Source: Bolinopsis microptera
Taxonomy: Eukaryota; Ctenophora; Tentaculata; Lobata; Bolinopsidae
Direction: 5' to 3'
Length of the DNA: 60,000 nucleotides
Assembly: GCF_026151205.1 (NCBI RefSeq)
Contig: NC_087072.1
Location: forward strand, 20,552,103 to 20,612,102
In this document: in pieces, positions 45,094-56,555 of the stretch
Layout: the number at the start of each line of letters is the position of its first letter
Position numbering within the stretch: the first letter of the stretch is position 1
Notes under the pieces: model-generated
Databases searched by the model: none
What the model was told of the DNA's origin: nothing
What the model saw: only the letters and a program-made list of their open reading frames with translations
Position numbers and translations under genes: made by a program

Positions 45094-47570
45094 TATTATA
45101 TCGACTGGCAAGTGACAACTTTAAAAAATTTTTTAAATTCTGCTATTTAAGGTATAATTAAAAAGAATCTATAACATTGTGGTCCTGAAATTCGAAGAAT
45201 TTGGCATGACTTAAAAGATTTATATTGCGATAAAAACAAAGTGATTGGTATAAAACCGCTGCTAAGTGCTAACTCACTGTAAAAGGGACATGTAATTGTA
45301 ATGACGGAACTATTTGGAGAATGGTATGTTAGTGGGGAGTTCTGATTTAGAACGTGTATTTTCCAAAGCAAAATATCTATTACATGATGAATTAGTGTCA
45401 CTAAACGTTTTCTAGCATTAATTTAGTTGTATCACAACAGCAAAATCACATACGAAAGCTGGAAATATCGAATAGTCCAATCGAAAGCCAAGTAGAATAG
45501 TACGGATTATGCGAATAAAGAGCTAAAAAGGTGTCAACTGTTAAAAAGTAGCTGTGACACGGTCACAGTTAACAACATTAGCCTGAAAACATATTAAGCG
45601 GGCTTAAAACACTTTTTCACGTATTATACGGGTTGGATAAGTCTGCTTTGTTGTATTAATAGTTCACAAGGTTACAATAGTTAGTTCACAAGGTTACAAA
45701 TATCGAGGCTAGCTCGGATAGTCCACCCACATTTCTAACGTTTCACGTAATTAATCGAACGCAATCTGTGCAGCGCCCAGTGGGACGATATATTGATTCA
45801 TTTAGCTAGGTTCGGCTTTGTGCTTTCAGCTATTTACGATGACGACACACCGCGACCGGAAATTTGTTACACAGATTTCTTCTGATTGGTCGGCGTCGCG
45901 ACTGTAAGCCTAAAATCCTTCCTTACATGAGTGGATTTCACAACGCGTCCCCATTTCCCCAACTCCTGCTGGAGAGAGAGACTCTCAAATTATATACCAT
46001 AAATATATATTAAACATAGATATCGACAACAGACTCCAAGAGTCTTGAAGTTCTGTTACCACCGCCCCTGGTGCAACCCGCCGGGTTAACGACGGAGAGA
46101 CAGGGACTTCCAGGGGAGGTCATGGCCTGCTACGTGCAACTCCTAGGATTATGCAGTGTTCCTGTAACGTCACTGTAGCAGTACTAGTAGACCGATCCTC
46201 TATAATCGGTCTATATTTTGAGTTTCTTAACACTGGGTTTACACGAGATATGATTATGTATGGTGTTACACAGACACTTACAATATATTCTACAGCGTCC
46301 TAGAGTTCCGAACCCTGCTAACCATGGCACAGATGAAATGTAAAATGGCACAACAGAAATGTAAAATCTAACTGAACTTGAAATAGAAGTAGGATTGTTC
46401 TTTCCTCAGCCGATATGCGCTCCCAATTTAATTTTTGGTCGGCTCGAACATTTATGAGTGACTTCGGTACATTCTATAAGGGTTTAACCCTGAACTCTGT
46501 GTTACCCTGAGCTAATTAACGATCTCACAGCTTTAAATTTTGATCGATGATTAAATTGGAAAGCCGTAAATCAGAAATACTGAAAACTCCCGATTTTATA
46601 AGTAATTAAAGGGTCGGATTATATTTAGTCTAGACTCACTCCTTCCTGCGTTTATGTTTCCAAGATCTGCAGTTTAATTTGTAATCACTAGATATACCTA
46701 TAACTACGACTAAAATGTCATGGCTGTGGTGAAAATGAAGCAATAAAATTAAACTATTAAACGGTAAAAATACTCGAAAGATAGAAGAGATCGCCTACAA
46801 GTACTTATTATAATACTAAACACTTAACATAGATAATTACTTATAGCTTATCCTTCAATTAGTCAGGGAAATTAAAATGGGGGTATAACCCACACGTAAT
46901 CGATATATAAAGCGGTCATCATTGTTCTATATAATTAACATATAGTAACAGATTGCTTTCATATGCATTATGCAATGGCGTTGCAAGCTTGCTGTCCCCA
47001 GAATTTAATTACCTAAATTCCATACGGTCGATCAATTTCATGTTATGTCCTCTAGTCTCCCTTTGTGTTGCTAGCCATCGGTTAAACATCGGTTAAACAT
47101 AACCTCATAACCTGGTGAGAACATGTTTATAGTTCGTACCTACCGCTGACCACATGTCAAATAAATACCACTCAGGTCTCAGTGTGATGAATAGAGGGTT
47201 GTATTATAAAACAGAAAAAGAAACCTGATAACGATACAAATATGAAAGCATTTTGTTTAGCTTCCACACACCTTATAGGAAAGCATTGATCAGACATCCA
47301 AAGCAACTCGTGAGGGCACGTAAACTGGAGGTATGTTTTAGAAAAGTCGACAGTTCCGGTTAGATCAAGAGGGATAACGATTTCAACGAAATTTTGTCGC
47401 CTTATTCATTATACCAATCAGATGTCCTTATTCGGATTTTTAACAGCTCTTAGAGTTAAACATCGAAACGAACTTCTTTGTAATGAACCGATTTACTTTA
47501 TCATATCGGCATTTTATTGAATGTGAGCATAGCGTGAACCATCAGGATTCAGGTGTGCTATAAACATAAC
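45094..47570. other. Intergenic, nothing recognised
   Basis: AT-rich with scattered stops in all frames. No gene, RNA or clear repeat ends were seen. Confidence 0.4.
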
Positions 47571-48392
47571 TACCGTAGATTGGGGTAAAATCGCCGTGTC
47601 GGGGAACTTCGCCACTATTTTTCAAATAATCATTTTATTTATTACATATAACAAATGGTTATAAAGGTATTCCTATTCAAAAATAAACGTTTACTATGTT
47701 AATTAAACTCAGGCAACATGAAATATTGCTATAAAGTGGCTAAAATTTCCTGCTTGCATATTTCCCATATTTTACAATTATATCCTTAATTAATTCTGTG
47801 TGACATCATTAGCATATGTCCTGTTCATTTAAGGGCAAATTTAGTTAGCCATGATGCACACAACTGATATTATAAAGTTTTCAAATTTGTGTGTGGCGAA
47901 GTTACCCTCTTCTGATCCCATCTGTTCGGCGAAGTTTGGCGCGAAATTCGCGCGCGGCTGGCAAAGTCACGCACGTGTATTGGCGAAGTTCGACTACATT
48001 TCTACTTCATCCCGGCGATGTTACCCGCAGCATGGCGATGTTACCCCGGCGACCAAATTGCCCATTGTAACACGCAGGCTAGAGCTAGATAAGTAAAATT
48101 GGCAGGTATATCAAGGAAATATAATTGAGTTTCGAGTGGTATGGTGCTTAGCACCGAATATGGTATAGTTTCAGAATGGCGAAGTTACCCCATATTGCAG
48201 GGTAACTCGCCCTGATTTCAGTGGCACCAATCTAGCTGACTATTTATGCCTGGCTGATGTGGTTCATACGAAAACATTTGCTTTACCAATCCTGTTCATA
48301 TGAGCTATAAACTTTTTCAAGTACTCGTGTCGTATTTTCTAAATAACATGAAATAGCTGTAAAACATGGCGAAGTTCCCCCATTCTACGGTA
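47571..48392. mobile_element. 822-bp TIR element with repeated subterminal GGCGAAGTTACCC motif
   Basis: The ends TACCGTAGATTGGGG and CCCCCATTCTACGGTA form imperfect inverted repeats of about 25 bp with TA outermost. The interior carries about eight copies of a GGCGA(A/T)GTTACCCC-like motif: near 47895, 47928, 47982, 48014, 48034, 48178 and 48368, and inverted near 47601. These look like transposase-binding repeats. No transposase is encoded. Confidence 0.75.
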
Positions 48393-49890
48393 ACTATTGG
48401 CTTGATCAAGGCTTTATGAGTCTGTGACTCTGTAACACATATACCCGATAGTATTAACAAGAAAATACTTAGATAGTAAACGGAAAAATGAAATAATTGT
48501 GTCAAGAAGCCATGACTTGCGTGACTTACAAGTAAAAGTAGAATCTTCAAGCTTACGAAAATAATTCACAAAACGATCGCTAAGGATGAAAATTAGCTAA
48601 ACGCAAACTAATTCATATAAAGAGGCTGCAAGTATCAAGATATATTAACAGATCATTAGATTTGTCTTCTTCGAGCCTATCACCACCGTTCTGACCAACC
48701 AGGACAGGTCAACAATTGTCGACTCAATTTGCACGTGAGAGAACTTCTGTCGAGCTTCCATGTCGCGACCCTAGGCTCAACTATAATCAATTCGTACTGT
48801 GGATTTCAACTAAGGTTAGTCCAACAATTGTAGAACAAGCACCAGAATTTCCTGACGGCTAGTTCCATCGGACTAATGCTACTAACTTCTTAGAATACGT
48901 TAGTAGACTATACAGTGGGTTGGTCAGACCTCTCAAAGTATGGGTTTGCATTTTTGCAATCTAGTCAGAAATTCCTAGTCCTGCCATGCATACAACAGTT
49001 TTCTCACTGTGTCAAGCCTTGTATTAAAATACGTACGAAGTATTATTAGAAAGGAGTAAGAAAGGAGTAAGTTGGTGATCCTGCTCAGCAGGACTATCAC
49101 TCTCACATATGATAGTGTTTATCAGCTACACAAGTTTGAAAAAGAGCAAGAAACTCATCACTAGAAGTAGAGTGATTGTATTTGTAGTTTAAAATGCATA
49201 AAGCACTTGAATGGGTTTACATACATTTCATGAAATACGGAAATGAAACAAAAACCCACATAACTTTCACTGCAGACGTATAATAAATGACCAAATCACG
49301 GAAACAGTCTGGGTTAATCAGGTCCAAATGAAAAGTCTATGACTCACTCTGTCAAGCGAAGGTGGCTGGTGGCGGCTTTCAACCGATAAAAGGGCGGCCA
49401 TCAAGTTTAATCAAGTTTCATAAAGCTAAACTTCACCATGTGTCACCAAGTCAATTAGTAGTATTCGTGTCGCGTGCCCTCGCCTCCATGTGGAGGCAGC
49501 CTCAGAGTCAACAGAATGGAAACTTTGAATAATTGCGATTAACAAAATGATAATTAAGATTGAGACAAGTGGCGGGAAAAAACTGAATTGTGACGTTATT
49601 ACCATGTGTCAGAGCCGGCGTACATCATTAATTAATCTATAACTCGTATAAGCGGTACAAAAAAGTTATATAGCTTTAAATCCTAATAAACGACTGAACG
49701 ATATAGATACTTAGATAGTAGATACGTACGTTCTGGATCGGCACTCCAGAGCTAATATTAAAATTTTAAACTGAAAACCAAAACTGCACGTATTAAAAAG
49801 TTAAGGGAAATTTATAGATTATATATTGACCTTATATGGAATTTTTAAATGTTTAAGGATCACGAATCGTCCAACCTTCCCAATTCCCAT
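48393..49890. other. Intergenic, nothing recognised
   Basis: AT-rich, no coding signal and no clear repeat structure. Confidence 0.4.
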
Positions 49891-50328
49891 CGACCGATTA
49901 ATTAAAACACATACTCGTTATACAATTCAGAGAAATTTGCGTTATTAAGAAGGTACGGCCTCGTCTATTGTGTATCCTCTGCTGGCTGAGAGAATCAGAG
50001 ATATCCTTTTTTTCTTTTTTTTTTCTAATAAATATGCAACCTACTAAAACCAATGGAGCCCTCCTCGGGGTCATTCCTCTCGCATTTGCGAAAGTCGCCC
50101 CAAACAAAAAAATTTGGCAACGATATTAAAATAATTTTGTGAAGTGTGATTACAGACTATAAAATTAATTTTAGTGGGATCTTCGTAATTTCTATCGATT
50201 TTCCTTTTAATAAAGTCTTCAAGTATTGTGATGAAGCTATTTGTGTGAATACAATGGAGGTAAATATGAGGAATAGTTTCTAAATATGTTTTACACAGGC
50301 TACAGTACATGGGAGTATATGTAAAAAT

Positions 50329-50704
50329 GCGAGCGTACTAAATCACTCTACAGTCGATCTTCGAGATTGTTCTAAAAGGGCCCCCGACAGTTGAAACCAA
50401 CTTCAATCGATGTATTTTCGGACGCTGATTCCGAATCACCCCCCATGACATAGGGTTAAAATGCTCCCCTGACGAGATATAGGCGAAAAACTGTCTCGAT
50501 CACGTGATATGACCGTATAAGGAAGTTAGTCTAATTTCTCGTTAGGGTTAGGGTTTCAGCATATGCTTTTGTTAAGGATTGGGTTAGGGTTAGGGTTGGG
50601 ATCAGATAAGAGGGTTAGGGTTTCGAATAGTCGTTCAGGACCAGCTAGAGAACGGGTTGAAAAAGTCACGTGACGGTCGAGTGTAGAGTGATTAATTATC
50701 ATCC
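50329..50704. mobile_element. 376-bp non-autonomous element with 8-bp target duplication (hAT-like)
   Basis: Flanked by identical GTAAAAAT at 50321-50328 and 50705-50712. Near the ends, AATCACTCTACAGTCGA (left) and the complement of TCGAGTGTAGAGTGATT (right) form inverted repeats, with weaker similarity outside them. An 8-bp duplication is characteristic of hAT elements. The interior holds several TTAGGG-type repeats. Removing the element with one duplication leaves the host LINE frame continuous, which confirms the borders. Confidence 0.75.
50543..50630. repeat. Telomere-like TTAGGG repeats inside the hAT-like element
   Basis: Three short clusters of GTTAGGG in one orientation, separated by unrelated bases. 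Confidence 0.8.
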
Positions 50705-51150
50705 GTAAAAATGTTCATCTTATGTCTCATGTATCTACACGTTGTGATCCTCATTAAAAGTTTGTATTGAAATTGAATCAACTTTTTAGATACTAAGAAA
50801 AACAGGTTGTTTAAAACGACTGCCCAATCGATGGAATGACTGTTCAAGTCGATAACCCATTGACGTAAAGGAGACAGCTCGTTTGGGCAAATAGAATCGT
50901 ACATTTTATCCCGAATTTTGCTTCCCTTCACCTGCCCAGTTGCAGAATGTAAAAATTGAAGTTTTATATTCGGGTCAACAAATTCGATATTCCTTGAGTT
51001 AATCGTGGGACAGTTATATCTCCGTATCCCCATGATAATGTTACAGTAATCAATTTTGGAAATCGTATTCGGAGACAGCTCCCACTTGTTCATGAACATA
51101 TCGTAGTTAAGGAGTGTACTTTGATCTATAGAAAGGAAATCTGAGATGTA

Positions 51151-51210
51151 AAATATTCCCTTATCAATAAAAATATTCCCTTATCAATAAAAATATTCCC
51201 TTATCAATAT
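51151..51210. repeat. 20-bp tandem triplication within LINE remnant
   Basis: Three copies of AAATATTCCCTTATCAATAA, the last with one change. Reduced to one copy, the minus-strand LINE frame reads through, so the duplication arose after insertion. Confidence 0.85.
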
Positions 51211-51235
51211 CAAATAGCCAGTTTTAATGAAATGG

Positions 51236-54200
51236 AATTCTACAAGTTTAAGTATTCAATATCAATCGTCATACTAGTTTATTCGCCGCATTAGCTGATT
51301 TATAGGATCTGAACCTTGGGACATTGGACAAGGTCATTTGAAACTCGACACATTTCATCTCCGAGTGACTATAAAAGTTAATGATATTCATTATCCATGT
51401 CAAAGTCTATTGTGGAGATGATGTAAGCTTTGTTGACAACATCATTAGAAAGTTTGTTAAGGCCGGTAGAAGGTCCTAAGGGATGAAGCCTCCAAGACCT
51501 GATCATAAGATGCAGTGGGATTGGGACTCAAATTAAGGTCGAGGCCTCGGAAAAGTTGTGAAAACAGTTGGATATTTTACATAAGAAATGCATATTTACC
51601 ATGTTATAAGTTATAACAACCATACATAATTATTATTTAAACACCATACACCAAAAGAACAGCAAAGCTTGATGAGTAAATCGTGGTTCCAGGAGTGAAC
51701 TCGAACCATTGTCATTCACAATTCAGTTACACCTTCAATTTCGATACTAAGATTGGTAACTAGATTCAAATATCAAAGCCTCAATTTAGAATGTAAATTG
51801 AAGTGCTACGAATAAAGATTAAAAAGCTATCGAGAATGATATTTCCCGGAAAGTTGACAGTTCAAAAATCATTTTAATAGAAATGTGCTCCAATTAAGGT
51901 AAATAAAATCAAAACAGTCCATTGAAAAACTTTTTATAACTTAAACTTAACTTGTTAAAGAACACGACAAGTTAAACAGAACTAAAACTATACTTGTTAA
52001 AAATGTTAACCCTCTAAAGCAAATTATACCTTCGTTTATAAAAGGAGCCCTAAAGTCATTAAATCAAGCTCTGGGGACTACTGAAGCATGAATCTCGGGA
52101 ACTTGGTGAGTCGTAACCTTTATCCTCACACCCCCCCCCCCCCCCCCCCCTTCTCCATAACTCTTAGAGGTACTCCTCAAGTTATAAAAACCACAGAATC
52201 TGAGCGAGCTCTTAAGGTTGAAATATGATGGTCTGTTCAAATGGTCAGATTGAGGAACTCACAAGGGAAGAGATCTCTAGCTGTGCGTGATCGCGTGAAT
52301 CCAATCCCCTATAAGCCTATATGACGTAAAATTACGTAAACTGCTCCATAGATTTGATTTTTGATGTCAACCGAATAAGGCGAACATTCCATTAAATTCA
52401 CTAAATGAGGTATTGTAAGGGTAATCAGACAATTAATCAAAGGATAATCGCTAGTATTATATCGCTATACCCTACAAAATGTAATAGAAATGGCCACTGG
52501 CTTGCGCGGCTATAATTCAAAGTTTTGCGTTATGAAGAAATCAAGATCCACTATCATTATATCCTTTATCCTTTGGGATCCGAGTGAGAGCTGATTTTCA
52601 GTGAGTATGGATTTCAGTTCCACTAATAATCAAAATCAAACATCAAAGTATCTTTTTGATTATAGGCTGTGAGCTGTCATCTCTAGAGTCTAGCTAAGTC
52701 CCCAGAAAAATTAATGATATTACGATAAATTTATTGATAAATTATCTTTCATGTGCGCTTGATGCATCACAAAATGACATAGGCTTTATTTATAACCTAT
52801 ATTTACAACGAAGATTTGATTGAAGTTAAAATACCAGTCATTGGGTTCTCGAGTTATCCCGTCCAATGAAAACTGCTGAGGGATTAGCTATTTAACCATG
52901 ACAGTTAATATAAATCAAAATGGTCTTATCTCGATTTTTATAAGCATACCTTGACTTATGTGCAAATTACTGCGCCCGAAAATGAGCATGAAATTAAAAA
53001 CCTTGCTGAAGTTGTACGGTTTTGTAAGAGAGATTTGCTTTAACTTTAACGACGATAGTGGCGGTTAAGTTGTGGACGACTGTTTCAGTAGGGACCTGGG
53101 TGGTAGGTAATGGTAAACTCGTGACATGTTGAGACATTTGGTACTCTGTCAAGTCAACTCCCAACTCTCAAGCTATATTCGCATCTTTGATAGTTTCAAT
53201 GAATATGATTCAAATATCAAAGGTTACGGACATCAGAGAACAATTTGCTTTATTAGACTTTGGAGAGATCAAAGTTTACTAAAGAGGGTCTAAAACAATT
53301 AAGTTTGTGCCAAATAAAAAATAAACAGGTTGATGGATTGCTTTAGATCTCGACGGGTTTTTATTGGTCGTTCACCGTGAATAAGAGGCAAAGCTGTTAT
53401 CTTTGAACTAATATTATCAGCAATAAAAAATTCCCAATTTTGCAATATTAATGTTTAAGTGAACTAAACTCTGTTCACAAACTGTTTGAATCAGTCGGAT
53501 AAGCCCCATCGGCCCACCAAATTCATTTTTAAGAATTTTACTTGGATTAATATGGGAAGCTCTATTAAAAGAGGAATGTAAATCGTAATATATCATTTAC
53601 TTGGGAAACATGCACATTATTTCAAACTTGAAAGGCTTCGTTTGCATTTTTTCCAAGTAAACTGTAAAGGGTTGGGGCAGCAAAATTGTTAAATGTATAT
53701 CAATATCAATATTTATATACCGGAAATTATGGATTCAATGAAAACAAAATTGTAAGACAAAATATGCTATTGCTAACTGTTGGTGGTGAGACGACCAGTT
53801 CTACACCTATCAGGGATAATGTTTAATTCTTTATCACTATTAGTCATCCTCAGAGGCTTTAAAATATATTCAGTTACCACCAACCCTCCAGGACTAATAC
53901 TTGGTGATTATATATTTATTAGTATTACTTATTAACAAAAAGATATACGATTCCAGCTACAAATAGAAGAAATATGTTTATAACGATAAATTTAAAATAA
54001 AAAGTTAAGAAAATAAAACTGCCAGTTAGTTCTGACCACTCTGTTAGTTTCCGATATGATCCTATATAAATATAGTCTCAGTTATTATATATTCGTACGA
54101 GGCCATCATAAATGAGGCACATGACCAGGTCACAGGTGGTTGACTAATAAACTACAACTTACTAAACTACTGTGGATAATTAGTAAATTAGTAGGACACG

Positions 54201-55490
54201 AGGAATGTTAGGACCAACTTGTATCACCTTGACATGCTTTATAATGAGAGTGGTGGATAAAACTTTCAGGTTTCAGGACCAGTGACCACATGGGCAGATG
54301 CTATTAAACAACTCCGACTCATATCAATAAACTAAGAGTAGCAGCATAAAGTTTCTATAATATCTGCAATTTTCTACAATCTACGTGTATATTTAATTCT
54401 GGTAAGTCTAACCTGGTAATTTCTATTGGTTGTGTTAAGACAGGTGAAATATTGACTTTTCCTAACTTCTGAAGGTAATATTTAGATATTTAAATATTTG
54501 CAACGGTTCGCCGGTATAGTATCGTATGACAGTATTGTGAAAACATTAAATTTAAAAAAGTTTTCGCGGGTACGGAATTAGCAAGACCATCTCCTATCCC
54601 CTAAAACAAACTAACAAAGATAACCTCTTTTCTAATGAGATTGGATTTCTCTAATATTCAATATAAAACATCACAGATTGTTCGTGACAAGATGCTGAAG
54701 CGATACAACTACAAATAAACTGATTTTAGATTATCTCCGAGGGAAAACACAAAACAACAAAAAAAAGTCGCGATCATGAGCTTCTCATTAATCAAACGTA
54801 CTGAGACTGAGAGTACTAGGACGAGAAGCTTCGTCACTAAAGAAAGCCTGAAAAACTGATGTAACTGACAGATTTACTTTTTTGCTGATCGAAATTATAT
54901 ACCGCGAGCGTGTTGTCGAGAAACACGTTTTTATTTTGGTAGGCTTTTAATAATACTGCTTTCTAGGTATGATAGGGGGTAAAAGTACTAGTAGATACGC
55001 CGGCAAGGGTGGTACTGGTACTGCCACTGGTAGCTAGGTAGGACACGCCATATAAACTATAAGGTGGCATACTGGTAGGTAAGCAGGATGGGTGTGTAGT
55101 TAAATTTAGGATAGGGTTTTCATGTCACCTGTCACTGGTCAGACTTTTAGGCAAAGTATGCGATGTTGCGAAATTATTTTTCATGAACGTGCAGAAATTA
55201 TCAAATTATGGGGCAGTATACCATTTTACTTGAAACCACGCACTATCTGTAGCAAGAAACCTTATAGATGGGTGCCTATCTTTTTAAATGTTAATGTGAT
55301 GAGGTTCAGCTCGACTTTTTAATCTTTGGCCCCACGTACGTACGTACGCATAACCAGTTACCTAATAAAAGGCGGAGAGAGAAGCTAGTAGCGCATTCGC
55401 CCCAGATTCGCAGGTCTGGGTAATAACAATGTGTCCGGTATTCTCTGACAATCCAATCCAGGTAAACGTTTCCTAAATATATAATAATTC
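51236..55490. other. Intergenic, no gene recognised
   Basis: AT-rich. Contains a C20 tract at 52131-52150. A GGTTCGAGTTCACTCC box-B-like match lies on the minus strand near 51700, but I could not find a partner A box. A 66-codon ORF at 55122 has no recognisable content. Confidence 0.45.
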
Positions 55491-55493
55491 TAC

Positions 55494-55553
55494 AAAGATT
55501 GGTTTATTTACCTTCTCGCTTTTACTAATAGCGAAAAGGTAAAACCAATCTTT
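55494..55553. other. 60-nt hairpin of unknown function
   Basis: The left arm (AAAGATTGGTTT, ACCTT, TCGCT) pairs with the right arm (AGCGA, AAGGT, AAACCAATCTTT) around a loop of about 9 bases, with one 3-base bulge. The size fits a small-RNA precursor or a tiny MITE; the sequence does not decide between them. Confidence 0.5.
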
Positions 55554-56148
55554 TTATTTTAATTAATGAGAACACATTGTCAGCCAGTCGGGAAATGAAA
55601 TAGAAATCAAACTCACGAGCTCAAAAAGACGCAACCAACAGTAGAACTAGACTATCAACACAGTCACACTCACAAGCCGAAACACTTAATGAGCCGGACG
55701 TTCGTGTTTTAAAATCTGCCCACGGCTGTTTCAATGTGAATTGAGTCGGTAGCATTTTATTGACGAGTAGATCAAGATGTACTAGACAGTCGACACAAAA
55801 GTCTCACATATTAAACACGCGGCAACCACTTTGTCACAAGTAGTAATCCAAAATACCCTAACTCATGATAGACTCACAAGATTCCGCATATTCCGAACTT
55901 CTTGCAAAAAACTATTAGTTTTGCAAAAAACTAGTAGTAGTACTCAATCGAAACTTTGATGACCACGCTGCAACGGTATGATTTTAATGAACAATAATTC
56001 ATTTTTTACAGGGCACAAGTGCAAAGTTGACTCAATCATACAATACAGATATCTATATCATACCTCTTTCATCCATTTGTATCGGCTATTTAAAGTTAAA
56101 GCACTTATAGTTATATCCAGCTAGAGTAATCCCATTGTTGTTTAGTAG

Positions 56149-56555
56149 ACTTTATTTTGTAGTAAACAATGTCTATTACATATAATAACTATAAACAAAA
56201 GAGCACCTAAAGAGGCTCAGCAAAGTGCTGGCCTATTTACGCTTACGAAGACTCATTCGTTCAATATGTCTCAAAGTAAATAAACTCCTCCATCCTACTC
56301 TATCTCTTGCTAAGTTCACTAAGTTGGTAAAATCATCTTCATTTTTCAAATCCTTTGTTAACCCATGAACGTTCCAACTAGCGATATTTAGCATGGACAT
56401 CATAGCAATGATGAGTAAATTTACTGTAGTTGAGGTAGATTGAGAGTACAGGCGACGATCTTTTAAGGGACCATAGGTGTCACATGTCTCCCCCAGCTTA
56501 GGCACGGGCATCACTCCTGTGCGACCATCCTAAAAATGTCTACTACAAAATAAAG
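56149..56555 (-). mobile_element. Mini-LINE derivative: endonuclease start joined to ORF2 end, between inverted repeats
   Basis: The minus-strand ORF 56233-56514 (93 codons) contains LNIASWNVHGLTKDLK, the usual opening of a LINE AP endonuclease, followed within about 10 residues by NLVNLARDRVGWRSL, the usual closing segment of a LINE polymerase. The whole middle of the protein is missing. ACTTTATTTTGTAGTA at 56149-56164 is an exact inverted copy of 56540-56555. It is either an internally deleted LINE transcript that integrated, or a MITE that captured LINE ends. The frame is intact across the joint. Confidence 0.65.

Larger units (their letters stand above)
50071..51235 (-). pseudogene. Remnant of a second LINE ORF2 (C-terminal region), split by an insertion
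   Basis: On the minus strand, 50692-51099 encodes KLIQFQYKLLMRITTCRYM, and 50071-50310 encodes the Cys knuckle CSLCKTYLETIPHIYLHC. Both are typical of LINE polymerase C termini. They are parts of one frame, interrupted by the element at 50329-50704. The frame can be followed upstream to about 51235 once a 20-bp triplication at 51151-51210 is allowed for. No reverse transcriptase core remains. It differs from both the 34-40.7 kb element and the 25.7 kb copy. Confidence 0.7.

Noticed and set aside
51685-51715. tRNA-like box B on the minus strand
   Set aside because: No A box or cloverleaf could be built around it, so neither a tRNA nor a SINE is called.
55122-55322. 66-codon ORF with several Cys and basic residues
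   Set aside because: No start context, family or neighbours to support it; such lengths are expected by chance.
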